Notes: generated by a model from the sequence alone, not told the origin. A stretch of 64,000 bases of DNA from Lacisediminihabitans profunda (GCF_008040105.1 NZ_VRMG01000009.1:310001-374000); one strand, 5' to 3'. Shown: positions 43,158 through 51,761, counted from the first letter of the stretch. Program-made: numbers and translations.

Positions 43158-43861
43158 CATCGCCGTCGAGAGACTCGGAGACGCGGCAGCTAGTCGTGCA
43201 GGCATGCCGCGTGCTGAAAGCCAATGGCCACGATGACTACATCTGGGGGCATGTCACAGTGCGTGATCGGGCCGGACGCGGAATGTGGATGAAGCCGGCC
43301 GGACTCGGATTCGAAGAAGTAGAGGAGGACGACGTAATCCTGATCGCTGGTGATGGAGAGGTCATCGTCGGTGACAGACCGCGACACTCTGAGTGGCCAA
43401 TCCACTCAGCCATCATGGCGGCACGGCAAGACGTCAACTCCGTTGTCCACTCGCATCCCCCGTACGCGATCGCCCTCGCGGCGGCCGGCCATCGACTGCT
43501 CCCTCTCGCTCATGCGGGCACCCTCTTCTACCCGCCCGATGTGCCTCGCTTCGACCAGACGTCGAACCTGATCCTGACGACAGAGCTCGGCTCGTCCCTG
43601 GCCGAAGCGCTCGGATCTGAAAACGCCATGTTCATGGTCAATCACGGGATTGTTACGAGTGGCGCTTCCTTGAAGGACGCCGTGGTGCGCGCAGTCCTGC
43701 TGGAAAAGGCCTGCCAGCAACAGCTCATCGCTCTTCAGGCGGGCGCCCCTCTAATCTCACCAGGGCCCGAGGCCGCCCGAGAGAAGAGGGCAACAGTCTG
43801 GCCTCCCGCTCACCTCGACGCGCTCTGGGACTACTTAGTGCGCACCCTACCTGGCGATTGA
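43154..43861 (+). CDS. Class II aldolase/adducin family protein, possible aromatic-acid decarboxylase
   Basis: 235 residues, GTG start overlapping MBL 2. The metal motif SVVHSHPPYA (His99, His101), Glu80 in SEWPIH and a later His in VNHGIV mark the fold. The family includes fuculose-phosphate aldolases, but also decarboxylases of aromatic acids such as 3,4-dihydroxyphthalate decarboxylase and a pyridine-dicarboxylate decarboxylase. In an aromatic cluster a decarboxylase role is worth testing; an aldolase acting on the 4-hydroxy-2-oxo acid after ring cleavage is the other option. Confidence 0.8.
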   Translation: MTSPSRDSETRQLVVQACRVLKANGHDDYIWGHVTVRDRAGRGMWMKPAGLGFEEVEEDDVILIAGDGEVIVGDRPRHSEWPIHSAIMAARQDVNSVVHSHPPYAIALAAAGHRLLPLAHAGTLFYPPDVPRFDQTSNLILTTELGSSLAEALGSENAMFMVNHGIVTSGASLKDAVVRAVLLEKACQQQLIALQAGAPLISPGPEAAREKRATVWPPAHLDALWDYLVRTLPGD

Positions 43862-43886
43862 CCCATCCAAACGAGGAGTTACCCGA

Positions 43887-45371
43887 ATGACCAGCAGACC
43901 CGGAACCAACGCGACCCAACCCACCATCCCAATGTGGGTTGGCGGACGGGAGGCGTTCGCCTCCGACGGCGCGACCCTCGACAGCTTCAACCCGGCGACA
44001 GGTGAGGTGACGGCGCGGTTCCCCAACGCGACAGCGGACGATGTGGATTCGGCGGTTGCCGCTGGCATCGCGGCAAGTCGAGAGTGGAAGCGGACGACCC
44101 CGGAAGATCGTGGCAAGGTGCTCAGTCGCCTCGCGGAAATCATCGAGCGACATGCCGAAGAGCTCGCGCTGTTGGATGTGATCGACAATGGAAGTCCGAT
44201 CCGCGAGATGCGTCGCGATGCCGGCATGGCCGTGGATGCCCTGCGCTATTACGCCGGACTCGTTCTACATGTTCGGGGCGAGACGGTGCCAACCAGCTTC
44301 GACCGGCTGAATTTCACTTTGCTGCAGCCGTACGGCGTGGTTGCCCGAATCATCCCCTTCAACCACCCATTCATGTTCGCGGCTTCAAAAATCGCCGCCC
44401 CCTTGGCGGCAGGAAACGCGGTCATTGTCAAGCCGAGCGAGCACACCAGCCGCTCGGCGTTGAGGCTGGGTGAGCTCGCGCGCGGCATAGTTCCGGACGG
44501 CCTGCTCAGCATCATCACGGGTGAGGGCAGGGTCGCCGGAGACGCGATTGTCAGGCATCCCGAAATCCGACGACTCGCGTTCATCGGATCGGCGGACACG
44601 GGCCGAGCGATTCAGGCAGCTGCAGCGTCAGTCGCGGTCAAGAACGTCACGTTGGAACTTGGGGGGAAGAATCCGCTCGTGGTCTTTCCCGACGCGGACC
44701 TTGACCGGGCTGTTCTTGCGGCAAAGCGCGGCATGAATTTCACCTGGCAGGGGCAGTCCTGCGGGTCGACCAGCCGACTGCTTGTCCACCGTGACATTTA
44801 CAGCGAATTCATCGAGTCGTTGGCAGGAAGCATCGAGGGCATGAAGTCCGGCTCCCCAGTTGACGAATCGACTGAGACCGGGTCGATAGTCAACTCGCTT
44901 CAATACGACAAGGTGCGCTCGTATATCGAAATCGCTCACAAGGAAGGGTCGCGATTGGTCACCGGGGGGAACGTGCTGACAGACGGCGACTTCGCGAACG
45001 GATTCTTTGTTCGTCCCACGCTCTTCGCGGATGTCGATCCCCAGTCGCGACTGGCTCAAGAGGAGATCTTTGGGCCGGTTCTCGCGGCGATGCCCTTCAC
45101 CGGCTATGACGACGCATTGGCAATCGCGAACGGTGTGCGTTACGGACTCACGGCGAGCGTATTCACCGAAAGCCTCCGAACTGCCCACCGCTTTGCTCGA
45201 GATGTCGAAGCGGGGTATGTCTGGGTGAATGAGGTATCCAAGCATGTTCACGGGACGAGCTTCGGCGGAGTCAAGGACAGCGGGCTTGGACGCGAGGAAG
45301 GAATCGACGAGCTCCTGTCCTATACACAGTCGAAAAACGTGCACGTGAACTTCGAGTCGTCCGAGGCGTGA
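43887..45371 (+). CDS. Aldehyde dehydrogenase (ALDH 2)
   Basis: 494 residues, full length. General base Glu is in LELGGKNP, the nucleophile Cys in WQGQSCGSTSR, and FGPVLAAMPF is the later motif. It resembles betaine/aminomuconate-type aldehyde dehydrogenases more than ALDH 1 does. GAGGAG lies before the ATG. It could oxidise a ring-fission semialdehyde or a hydroxymethyl-derived aldehyde. It follows the class II aldolase gene by 25 bp. Confidence 0.87.
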   Translation: MTSRPGTNATQPTIPMWVGGREAFASDGATLDSFNPATGEVTARFPNATADDVDSAVAAGIAASREWKRTTPEDRGKVLSRLAEIIERHAEELALLDVIDNGSPIREMRRDAGMAVDALRYYAGLVLHVRGETVPTSFDRLNFTLLQPYGVVARIIPFNHPFMFAASKIAAPLAAGNAVIVKPSEHTSRSALRLGELARGIVPDGLLSIITGEGRVAGDAIVRHPEIRRLAFIGSADTGRAIQAAAASVAVKNVTLELGGKNPLVVFPDADLDRAVLAAKRGMNFTWQGQSCGSTSRLLVHRDIYSEFIESLAGSIEGMKSGSPVDESTETGSIVNSLQYDKVRSYIEIAHKEGSRLVTGGNVLTDGDFANGFFVRPTLFADVDPQSRLAQEEIFGPVLAAMPFTGYDDALAIANGVRYGLTASVFTESLRTAHRFARDVEAGYVWVNEVSKHVHGTSFGGVKDSGLGREEGIDELLSYTQSKNVHVNFESSEA

Positions 45372-45474
45372 CCTCGGCCGGTGGCGGGAGGCCAAGCCAC
45401 TCGTCCCGTCGGGTCCCACCGACAGTCCCTGCGACTTATCCCGCATTGCGAATGGAAGAAACAGAGTTCGGAAT

Positions 45475-46371
45475 ATGAGCAAAGTAATCGTCATCAGTGG
45501 AGCCGGTTCAGGATTCGGTGCCCTCGCTGCACGTGCGCTCGCACTCGCAGGCCACATCGTCTACGCCGGCATTCGCGAGTCCGAAGGCCGCAACTTGGCG
45601 CGCGTAGGTGAAGCGCGGGAGTTCGCCAAGGCACACAAGGTCAACTTGCGTACCGTCGAATTGGACGTCAGCGACCAGGCTTCGGTGGATGCGGGTATCA
45701 CATCCATCCTTGCCGAGACCGGCCGTTTGGACGTGGTCATCCACAACGCCGGTCATATGGTGACCGGCCCTGCTGAAGCGTTCACGCCCGATCAGCTCGC
45801 CGCGGTGTATGACTCGAACGTGCTCAGCACCCAGAGGCTCAACAGAGCAACGCTGCCTCATCTGCGAGCGCAAGGACATGGGCTTGTGGTGTGGGTGGGC
45901 AGCACCAGCACGAGAGGCGGCACCCCGCCCTACCTAGCGCCGTATTTCGCGGCTAAGGCGGCCATGGACGCCCTCGCCGTGAGTTACGCCGCCGAGTTGG
46001 TGCGCTTCGGAATCGAAACCACCATCGTTGTTCCTGGCGCGTTCACCTCGGGCACCAATCACTTTGCCACTGCCGGCGAGCCCGCCGACCTCGCGGTCGT
46101 AGCAGACTACGACACCAGGTACGCCGGACTGGCCGTTGAGATCGCAGCGAAACTGAGGGCAGCGACCCCGGCGGATGCCAGCGCGTCCATGGTCGCGGAC
46201 GAGATTGCGAGGATCGTCGCGCTCCCGCGCGGGGAACGACCGTTTCGAACCCACGTGGACCCACTAGACGACGGATCCCAAGAGGTGTCCGACGTTGCCG
46301 ACCAAGTCCGGGCCAATTTTCTGACCCGGCTCGGGCTTGGAGACCTGCTGAAGGTCGAGAAGTCAAAGTAG
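45475..46371 (+). CDS. Short-chain dehydrogenase/reductase (SDR 3)
   Basis: 298 residues. Cofactor loop SGAGSGFG, NAGHMVTGP, active site YFAAK and VVPGAFTSGTNHFA are shared almost word for word with SDR 1 (24132-25022). It is the last gene of the rightward operon, 104 bp after ALDH 2. It lies 260 bp inside the right att-like repeat while SDR 1 lies near the left end in the opposite direction. Function: oxidoreductase, substrate unknown. The 260 bp after it holds no supported gene. Confidence 0.88.
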   Translation: MSKVIVISGAGSGFGALAARALALAGHIVYAGIRESEGRNLARVGEAREFAKAHKVNLRTVELDVSDQASVDAGITSILAETGRLDVVIHNAGHMVTGPAEAFTPDQLAAVYDSNVLSTQRLNRATLPHLRAQGHGLVVWVGSTSTRGGTPPYLAPYFAAKAAMDALAVSYAAELVRFGIETTIVVPGAFTSGTNHFATAGEPADLAVVADYDTRYAGLAVEIAAKLRAATPADASASMVADEIARIVALPRGERPFRTHVDPLDDGSQEVSDVADQVRANFLTRLGLGDLLKVEKSK

Positions 46372-46632
46372 CGGACAAGTTCACCTTGTGCGCGCGCCGT
46401 CCTCTCACATCCGTTTTCGCTGTGACTCTGACTCGGTAGTGGAGCGCACGGAGGTGTCGAGGTCAACTCGCACGGTGTGCGGATGCTGGGAGTCGACGAC
46501 GACTGTCGAGTGCGCATAGAGAAGCGCGCCTGATCGACTTGCCCCGAGCAGAACGGTGGCGGTCATGAGGTCACGGTGCAGCTGGATCCCCTCATTTACG
46601 GGGAGGTTCATTGCAGTCGAGGGCTCAGGGTT

Positions 46633-46656
46633 GGGTTCGAATCCCCGGCCCTCCGC
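46633..46656 (+). other. attR-like second copy of the tRNA-Ser 3' end
   Basis: GGGTTCGAATCCC-CG-GCCCTCCGC repeats the last 24 bp of tRNA-Ser(UGA) with two changed bases. The upstream sequence does not form the matching tRNA arms, so this is not a tRNA. It marks the right edge of the island and the left edge of the next segment. Confidence 0.75.
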
Positions 46657-46689
46657 GGTGCTTTGAGCCCCCAAAACCCCGGATTACAG

Positions 46690-46925
46690 GGCGCGTAGAC
46701 GTCCAGAGTCATGGCGGCAGACGCGTGACCGAGCATTCGCTGGGCTGCTTTGACGTTCGCGCCGGAGCTGATGGCGAGGCTTGCCGCCGTGTGGCGAGGG
46801 TCATGCAGGGTCATCGGTTCAAGGCCCGCAGCGACCAGAGCAGTCTTGAACCAGGAGCGGGCTCCGCGCGTGGCGCGGCGAAGGTAGTCGCCCGTTCTGA
46901 CGGGGCCGACCCGCAGCAGTCGACG
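46690..46925 (-). pseudogene. Tyrosine recombinase (integrase) C-terminal remnant
   Basis: A frame on the minus strand encodes RTGDYLRRATRG, then the box II region HDPRHTAASLAIS (usual form HDLRHTAAS), MLGHASAAMTLDVYA with the catalytic His and Tyr. The N-terminal two thirds, including the first catalytic Arg, are missing, and the usual 30 or so residues after the Tyr are replaced by unrelated sequence running into the att-like repeat 34 bp away. An integrase ending beside its att site and reading toward the tRNA is the normal arrangement, so this is the relic of an older element. Confidence 0.82.
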
Positions 46926-47013
46926 ACATCTCACCGCGACCGGAGACGGGCTCCCGTTCGACTTCGCTGCCGAGACCCTGGATGCCGGCAGGGATCCCCC
47001 TGTGAAAAATCGC

Positions 47014-47057
47014 TTGACAGCATTCACTCCGGTGCATAGCATTTCTGAAACGATTCA
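47014..47057 (+). promoter_or_regulatory. Promoter with LacI-type operator for the six-hairpin glycosidase
   Basis: TTGACA (47014-47019), 17-bp spacer and TAGCAT (47037-47042) form a near-consensus promoter. TGAAACGATTCA (47046-47057) directly downstream is a LacI-family box. A related box lies at 58729-58740 upstream of the importer gene. The local LacI regulator at 51837-52847 is the likely ligand. Confidence 0.75.
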
Positions 47058-47155
47058 TTTCTCTTCTGCCGGTGCCGTCAGAGTTGCGGCACCGGTAGAG
47101 CACCGCACCTTGTGACATTCCTTCTAGACCACGATCTAGCAATCGGAGACCTTTG

Positions 47156-50100
47156 ATGAGCATCAGTAGTCGTTTCACCCCCACCAGGCGGTCATTCCTC
47201 CAGGGCGCCGGTTTGGTGGCAGCGGCAAGCGCCCTGACCACACAGGCCAGCCAGGCCGCCTCGGCAACGGAAGCCTCGACGTACCGTCTGAAGAACGGCT
47301 TCATCAGCCTCTCGGGCGCATACGGGAAGCTCACTGAGTTGGCCTTCGATCCGGCCGGAACCGGAAATTACCAACCGACCGCATTCAGTTCGGTGCTTCT
47401 CGGCAAAGCGGACTACTTCGATTCGGGATACAACGGGGGCGTCACCTGGACGTCGACCGCCACGAGGCTCAGTCTGACCGGGATCCAGATTCCCGCACCG
47501 GCCAACCTGCGGCAAGGGCAACTCAATGCACCCATACAGCTCAACGCCGGCCAGAGCCTCGGCCAGGCTTTCACTGCGAAGACCGCCGGTATTTCGCGGG
47601 TCGGCGGCCAGTTTCCGACCTGGAACAGCTCCACCACTTCCCTGAAACTGACGCTGTATTCGGGAACGCCCGCCATCGGGCTCACCGAGGTCGGCAGCAC
47701 TACGCTGAACCCGGTCAAGGACAACGGGTGGGGCTATGTCGATGTGCCGCCGCAACCAGCGGGCGTCTATTACCTCGAGGCGTCCGGTGGTACGGGAACT
47801 CCGGGCTGGTGGGGTTTTAGCGGCACCCCGACCGTCGACGTGGGAGGGGCGGCCTATGCCAATCGCCAGTCGCTGCCGGGACGCAGCATGACGATCGACA
47901 TTGTCGGCTACACCGTCGATGGCGTCGCATCCTGGGAACTGGAACTCGACGGGCCGAAGCTGAGCGCCTCCTACGAAATGCACTGGCAGGGCGATCCGCG
48001 ACCGGACTTCGGCATGACGTTGAACACCTCGTGGGTCAAAGACGGATACTCGGTCGACTATGCGGATGGCGTGTTGTTCAGCCGTTTCGTCGGGGACGCC
48101 GGAGATTACCTCCCCTCCCAGCAACTGAAACGGCGCACTTCCTGGACCAATACGGTGTCGGGGGCGCGGTGGGTGGCGGCGACCGGCACGGGGCCGTACG
48201 ACCTTCGGATCACGGCACCACAGCCAATCCTCAACGGCACCATGACGAACGATTCTTTGTCCCTGTCGTTGAACACCGGCACCACTGTCGCAGCACCGGT
48301 GATCACGCGGACGATCGCCATCGATGTCCAGCCCCATACGGATGCCCTGCCAGAGATCTTCCCGGTCTTCCTCGCATCGGATCAGGTCAGGGCGACGCAG
48401 CTCTCGACCTTCTACTGGGAACGCGCACTGAGTTTCAGATTCGACGGGCACGCGATGGCCTGGGCCGACTGGAACGGCCGCACGCTGGACTGGACCGGCA
48501 CGGCGGGCAGGCAGGCGCAGGCGGACAGCCTGCTGAATACCAAGCAGGATGATGACGGCTACGTGTGGGCCTGGTCGAATTCCCCGGGCTGGCCGTTTCC
48601 CGACCCGAAACTCTACGACGCGAGGCACTTCACCTCGAACGCGATGTACATCCTCGCGGCGTGGCGTTACTACTCGTGGTCTGGCGACTCCGCCTTCCTC
48701 ACCACGATGCTTCCGCGACTGAGAAAAGCGATGAGTTTCTATCTGGACTCGCTCGGTGGCAGCAGCGGGATCGTCACAATCGCGTCGCCTGACCACAGCG
48801 GGCGAGACGGCGCGGTCAGCTCGAACTACTGGGACATCACCTCATTCGGTCACCTTGACGCGTTTCTCAACGCCTATTTCTACGGTGCTCTCGAGGCCAT
48901 GGCCCAGCTCGAGGAACACGTGCGGAACATGCAGCAGGCGAAGCAGCTGCGAGCGCTGCGTCCGACGGTTCTGAAACGTTACAACCAACTGTTCTGGAAC
49001 GATGAAGCCGGTAGGTACGTGCAAACCGTGGACGCGGATGGCGTGAGTCACGACTACGGATCGACCTATGTCAATCTGGAAGCGGCATCCTTTGGGCTGC
49101 CCTCAGCCGCCCAGGCCGACCGTATCTTCGACTGGCTCGACCATGGCCACACCGAGCTTCAGAACACCGTCGTGCTGCTCGAGGGCGGCGGCCTTGCGCC
49201 AAAGCTCCAGCCGGGTCACACGATGGGAATGAGTTTCACGGCCAACGCGGCCATCGTGAGCGTGGGGGCGCGGTTCGCGACCTATAGTGAGCGCGGAGCC
49301 GCGTTCACGATGGCGCTGTATAAGGGCGCGCCAGGCAGCGCGGGGTCGGTGAAGATAGCCGAACAGCAGTACACCGACTGGGGCGATGGTGGGGTGGCTC
49401 ACATCGACGTGCCGAAACAGGCGCCGGGCGTGTACTACCTGGAGGTCTCGAACGTGACGGGCACCCTCGCCTGGTGGTCGTCGATGACCGTGGAAGGTGG
49501 CGCGCTGGCGTACGCTGACGGAGTTCCCGATGCAAACGCCAGGTCGCGGTTCGTCGCGGCCCTCGGTGCATACTTCGAGGGACCGGCGGACATCTACTCG
49601 AAGTGGGTCTTCGCCCCGCGGTCGACCACGCGTCGAAACAACTACTGGTTCTTCCTGGAAAACGTCACGATTCCGTGGGGAAACCAGGTGCAGGACGGCG
49701 GGGCGATCCTCTATACCTCCGGTTTCGACATCATGGCCCGCTCTCTCTATCGGGGAGCCGACGATGCGTGGTCGCGGATGACCGCCATCCTCGATCGCTG
49801 GAAGGATCCAGACCACCTGTGCGGCGGCACTCCACTATTCCGAGGCGAGAGCACGGTCGATAGCGGCACTAAAAACACCTCGGTAGGAACAGACATTCCG
49901 TTCCCGGAGAGCGGGCTCGCGCCGGCCAGCTTCCTCTACGCCTTCGTCGGTGTTGAAGCCGAGCCGGATGCGCTGGTGATCACGCCGAAGCTGCCATCGA
50001 CTCTCAGCCACGTGGGGATGCGAAACATCTACTGGCACGGGGAAAATTTCGAAGTGATGGTGACTCGCGACAGGATCACCATATCGGGAAGCGGAAGATC

Positions 50101-50167
50101 CGTGTCACGGCCCTACAAGCCCGGACAGTCGGTGCGCTTGGAGTCCAACCAGCTCTTGCACGGATAG
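47156..50167 (+). CDS. Tat-exported six-hairpin glycosidase with a duplicated embedded module
   Basis: 1003 residues from the ATG at 47156 (GGAGA upstream). The N-terminus is a twin-arginine signal (RRSFLQ at 11-16, then AASALTTQASQAAS). The centre is an (alpha/alpha)6 six-hairpin catalytic core (FDGHAMAWADWNGRTLDW, KQDDDGYVWAW, RHFTSNAMYILAAWRYY), related to alpha-L-rhamnosidase-type enzymes but not clearly GH78. A beta-rich module at about 113-245 recurs at about 679-791, where it interrupts the catalytic domain; both contain AFTA/SFTA, LYxG and PGVYYLE or AGVYYLE. It should act outside the cell on a plant or bacterial glycoside. The activity is not assignable by eye. Confidence 0.75.
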   Translation: MSISSRFTPTRRSFLQGAGLVAAASALTTQASQAASATEASTYRLKNGFISLSGAYGKLTELAFDPAGTGNYQPTAFSSVLLGKADYFDSGYNGGVTWTSTATRLSLTGIQIPAPANLRQGQLNAPIQLNAGQSLGQAFTAKTAGISRVGGQFPTWNSSTTSLKLTLYSGTPAIGLTEVGSTTLNPVKDNGWGYVDVPPQPAGVYYLEASGGTGTPGWWGFSGTPTVDVGGAAYANRQSLPGRSMTIDIVGYTVDGVASWELELDGPKLSASYEMHWQGDPRPDFGMTLNTSWVKDGYSVDYADGVLFSRFVGDAGDYLPSQQLKRRTSWTNTVSGARWVAATGTGPYDLRITAPQPILNGTMTNDSLSLSLNTGTTVAAPVITRTIAIDVQPHTDALPEIFPVFLASDQVRATQLSTFYWERALSFRFDGHAMAWADWNGRTLDWTGTAGRQAQADSLLNTKQDDDGYVWAWSNSPGWPFPDPKLYDARHFTSNAMYILAAWRYYSWSGDSAFLTTMLPRLRKAMSFYLDSLGGSSGIVTIASPDHSGRDGAVSSNYWDITSFGHLDAFLNAYFYGALEAMAQLEEHVRNMQQAKQLRALRPTVLKRYNQLFWNDEAGRYVQTVDADGVSHDYGSTYVNLEAASFGLPSAAQADRIFDWLDHGHTELQNTVVLLEGGGLAPKLQPGHTMGMSFTANAAIVSVGARFATYSERGAAFTMALYKGAPGSAGSVKIAEQQYTDWGDGGVAHIDVPKQAPGVYYLEVSNVTGTLAWWSSMTVEGGALAYADGVPDANARSRFVAALGAYFEGPADIYSKWVFAPRSTTRRNNYWFFLENVTIPWGNQVQDGGAILYTSGFDIMARSLYRGADDAWSRMTAILDRWKDPDHLCGGTPLFRGESTVDSGTKNTSVGTDIPFPESGLAPASFLYAFVGVEAEPDALVITPKLPSTLSHVGMRNIYWHGENFEVMVTRDRITISGSGRSVSRPYKPGQSVRLESNQLLHG

Positions 50168-50194
50168 CCGGCCCGGGGCCCAGCACAGAATTGT

Positions 50195-50226
50195 TTCTCC
50201 TCCCGGCTTCGCGGCCGGGAGGAGAA
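50195..50226 (+). terminator. Strong hairpin after the six-hairpin glycosidase gene
   Basis: A 13-bp perfect stem, TTCTCCTCCCGGC (50195-50207) with 50214-50226, and a 6-nt loop. No T-run follows on either side, but the stem stability and position 28 bp after the stop suggest termination or mRNA end protection. Confidence 0.7.
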
Positions 50227-50369
50227 CCGGTTGCGTGTGGTCCTGCAGCCTCCTCGCGGAGCCAACCCGGCACTGCATCCGGAGAGCTACGAACCCGCTT
50301 CATCGACGCCAGTCCCCAGTCGTCGGACAGCCACACGCACGGGTACGGGCGTCGAACCTCGACACAAGA

Positions 50370-51761
50370 ATGGGATCGATCATCACACTGCAACTGCCGC
50401 CCGCATTCGAATTCGGCGTCGCGACCAGCGCCTTCCAGATCGAGGGAGCCTGGAATGAAGACGGCAAGAGCCCCTCCATCTGGGACACCTTCAGCCAGAC
50501 CCCGGGGAATGTGCGCGGCGACGTGCCAGGCAATGTCGCCTGCGATCACTACCACCGCTATCCGGAAGATATCGCGCTGATGAAAGACCTGGGCATAGAC
50601 ACGTACCGGCTGTCGATCAGTTGGTCACGGCTCATGCCAGACGGCGTCGGCGCTGTGAATCAGAAGGGGGTCGATTTCTATAACCGGCTCATTGACGACC
50701 TGCTTGCCGCGGACATCCAACCGAATGTGACCCTCTATCACTGGGATCTGCCCCAGGTGCTCGAAGACCGGGGCGGATGGCCAAATCGCGATGTCGCGGA
50801 CTGGTTCGGCGAGTACTCCGCCAAGTCCTTCGATCTCTTCGGAGATCGTGTGCACCGGTGGGCGACCCTCAACGAGCCCATTGCGCTCTGGGTCGGATAC
50901 GCCCTCGGCGCCTTCGCGCCTGGGCTGCGAGACGAGAAGCTTGGCAGGCAGGCGATGCACAACGCGATGCTCGCGCACGGCAAGAGTGTGCAGGCGTTCC
51001 GCGCGGCCAACAACGCCGACAGTGAGATCGGAATCGTTCTAGACATCTGGAAGCGGCAGCCGCTCACCGAGTCTGCCGAAGATCGGGCGCTTGCCCACGA
51101 GGGCGAAGACGATGGCTTCCGATTCTTCCTTGATGCTCTGCGCGGCGGCGGCTACAGCGACCGCCTGAGGCAGCGTCTCGAGAGCACCGGCACCTTCCCT
51201 CACATCGAGCCGGGCGATCAGCAGCTCATCGAGACTCCCATCGACTATCTGGGGCTCAACGTGTACTCGCGCGTCGTAGTGGATTCGACTCAGCAGAAAC
51301 CCGGGGCCTGGGCGGAGAGCCACCCGCAGCCCGGCGGCAACTTCCTCGAGAGCGGATCGGAGTTCTATCCGCGAGCGGTCTACGAGGCGCTCGAGATGGT
51401 GCGTGACGATTACGGCTGGAGCGGGCCCATCTTCATCACCGAGAACGGTGTTCCAGACGCCTCGGCTGCGACGACCGCGGATCCCCTCGACGACGCAGAG
51501 CGAATCACGTACGTCGCGGGATTCCTGCACTGGATCTCGGTGGCGATCGCCGAGGGGGCGGATGTGCGTGGCTACTACCTGTGGAGCCTTCTTGACAACT
51601 ACGAGTGGGGAGCCGCGTTCACCTTCAAGTACGGGCTCGTGCGCGTGGATCCGGAGACCCAGGTGAGAACGCCGAAGAAGTCCGCCGGGTGGTACGCGAA
51701 AACCATCGCGGATCACAAAAGGGCTATATCGGCCAGCGCCGACTTTTCGCCTGCGCGGTGA
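50370..51761 (+). CDS. Beta-glucosidase, glycoside hydrolase family 1
   Basis: 463 residues from the ATG at 50370. General acid/base Glu169 in ATLNEP, nucleophile Glu358 in ITENG, and SLLDNYEWGAAFTFKYG in the substrate site. No signal peptide, so it is cytoplasmic. It follows the exported six-hairpin enzyme and is near the rhamnosidase and importer, so it may take glucose from rhamnose-bearing disaccharides or glycosides after uptake. The start lacks an obvious ribosome site; an upstream start in the 200-bp gap is possible but gives no GH1 homology. Confidence 0.9.
   Translation: MGSIITLQLPPAFEFGVATSAFQIEGAWNEDGKSPSIWDTFSQTPGNVRGDVPGNVACDHYHRYPEDIALMKDLGIDTYRLSISWSRLMPDGVGAVNQKGVDFYNRLIDDLLAADIQPNVTLYHWDLPQVLEDRGGWPNRDVADWFGEYSAKSFDLFGDRVHRWATLNEPIALWVGYALGAFAPGLRDEKLGRQAMHNAMLAHGKSVQAFRAANNADSEIGIVLDIWKRQPLTESAEDRALAHEGEDDGFRFFLDALRGGGYSDRLRQRLESTGTFPHIEPGDQQLIETPIDYLGLNVYSRVVVDSTQQKPGAWAESHPQPGGNFLESGSEFYPRAVYEALEMVRDDYGWSGPIFITENGVPDASAATTADPLDDAERITYVAGFLHWISVAIAEGADVRGYYLWSLLDNYEWGAAFTFKYGLVRVDPETQVRTPKKSAGWYAKTIADHKRAISASADFSPAR

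Larger units (their letters stand above)
23683..46656. mobile_element. Putative genomic island inserted at tRNA-Ser (about 23 kb)
   Basis: The segment lies between the tRNA-Ser 3' end and its diverged second copy. Its content is all accessory: catabolic enzymes, two regulators and one importer, with several paralogous pairs and a broken SDR copy at the left edge. A tyrosine integrase remnant lies just outside the right repeat. The island has no intact integrase, relaxase or phage gene, so it is not self-mobile now. Base composition looks less G+C-rich than the flanks by eye, not counted. Confidence 0.65.

Noticed and set aside
46405-46611. A 68-codon frame on the minus strand at the right edge of the island
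   Set aside because: No ribosome site, no recognisable family, and it ends in the att region; it is as likely chance as gene.
46620-46656. Second tRNA-Ser gene
   Set aside because: Only the T-loop and acceptor 3' strand are present; the 5' arms are missing, so it is an att copy.
23683-46656. Self-transmissible element or prophage
   Set aside because: No relaxase, type IV secretion, replication, terminase or capsid gene is seen between the repeats, and no intact integrase.
47192-48796. 534-codon frame opposite the six-hairpin glycosidase
   Set aside because: It is antisense to a gene with a Tat signal, ribosome site and promoter; no domain seen.
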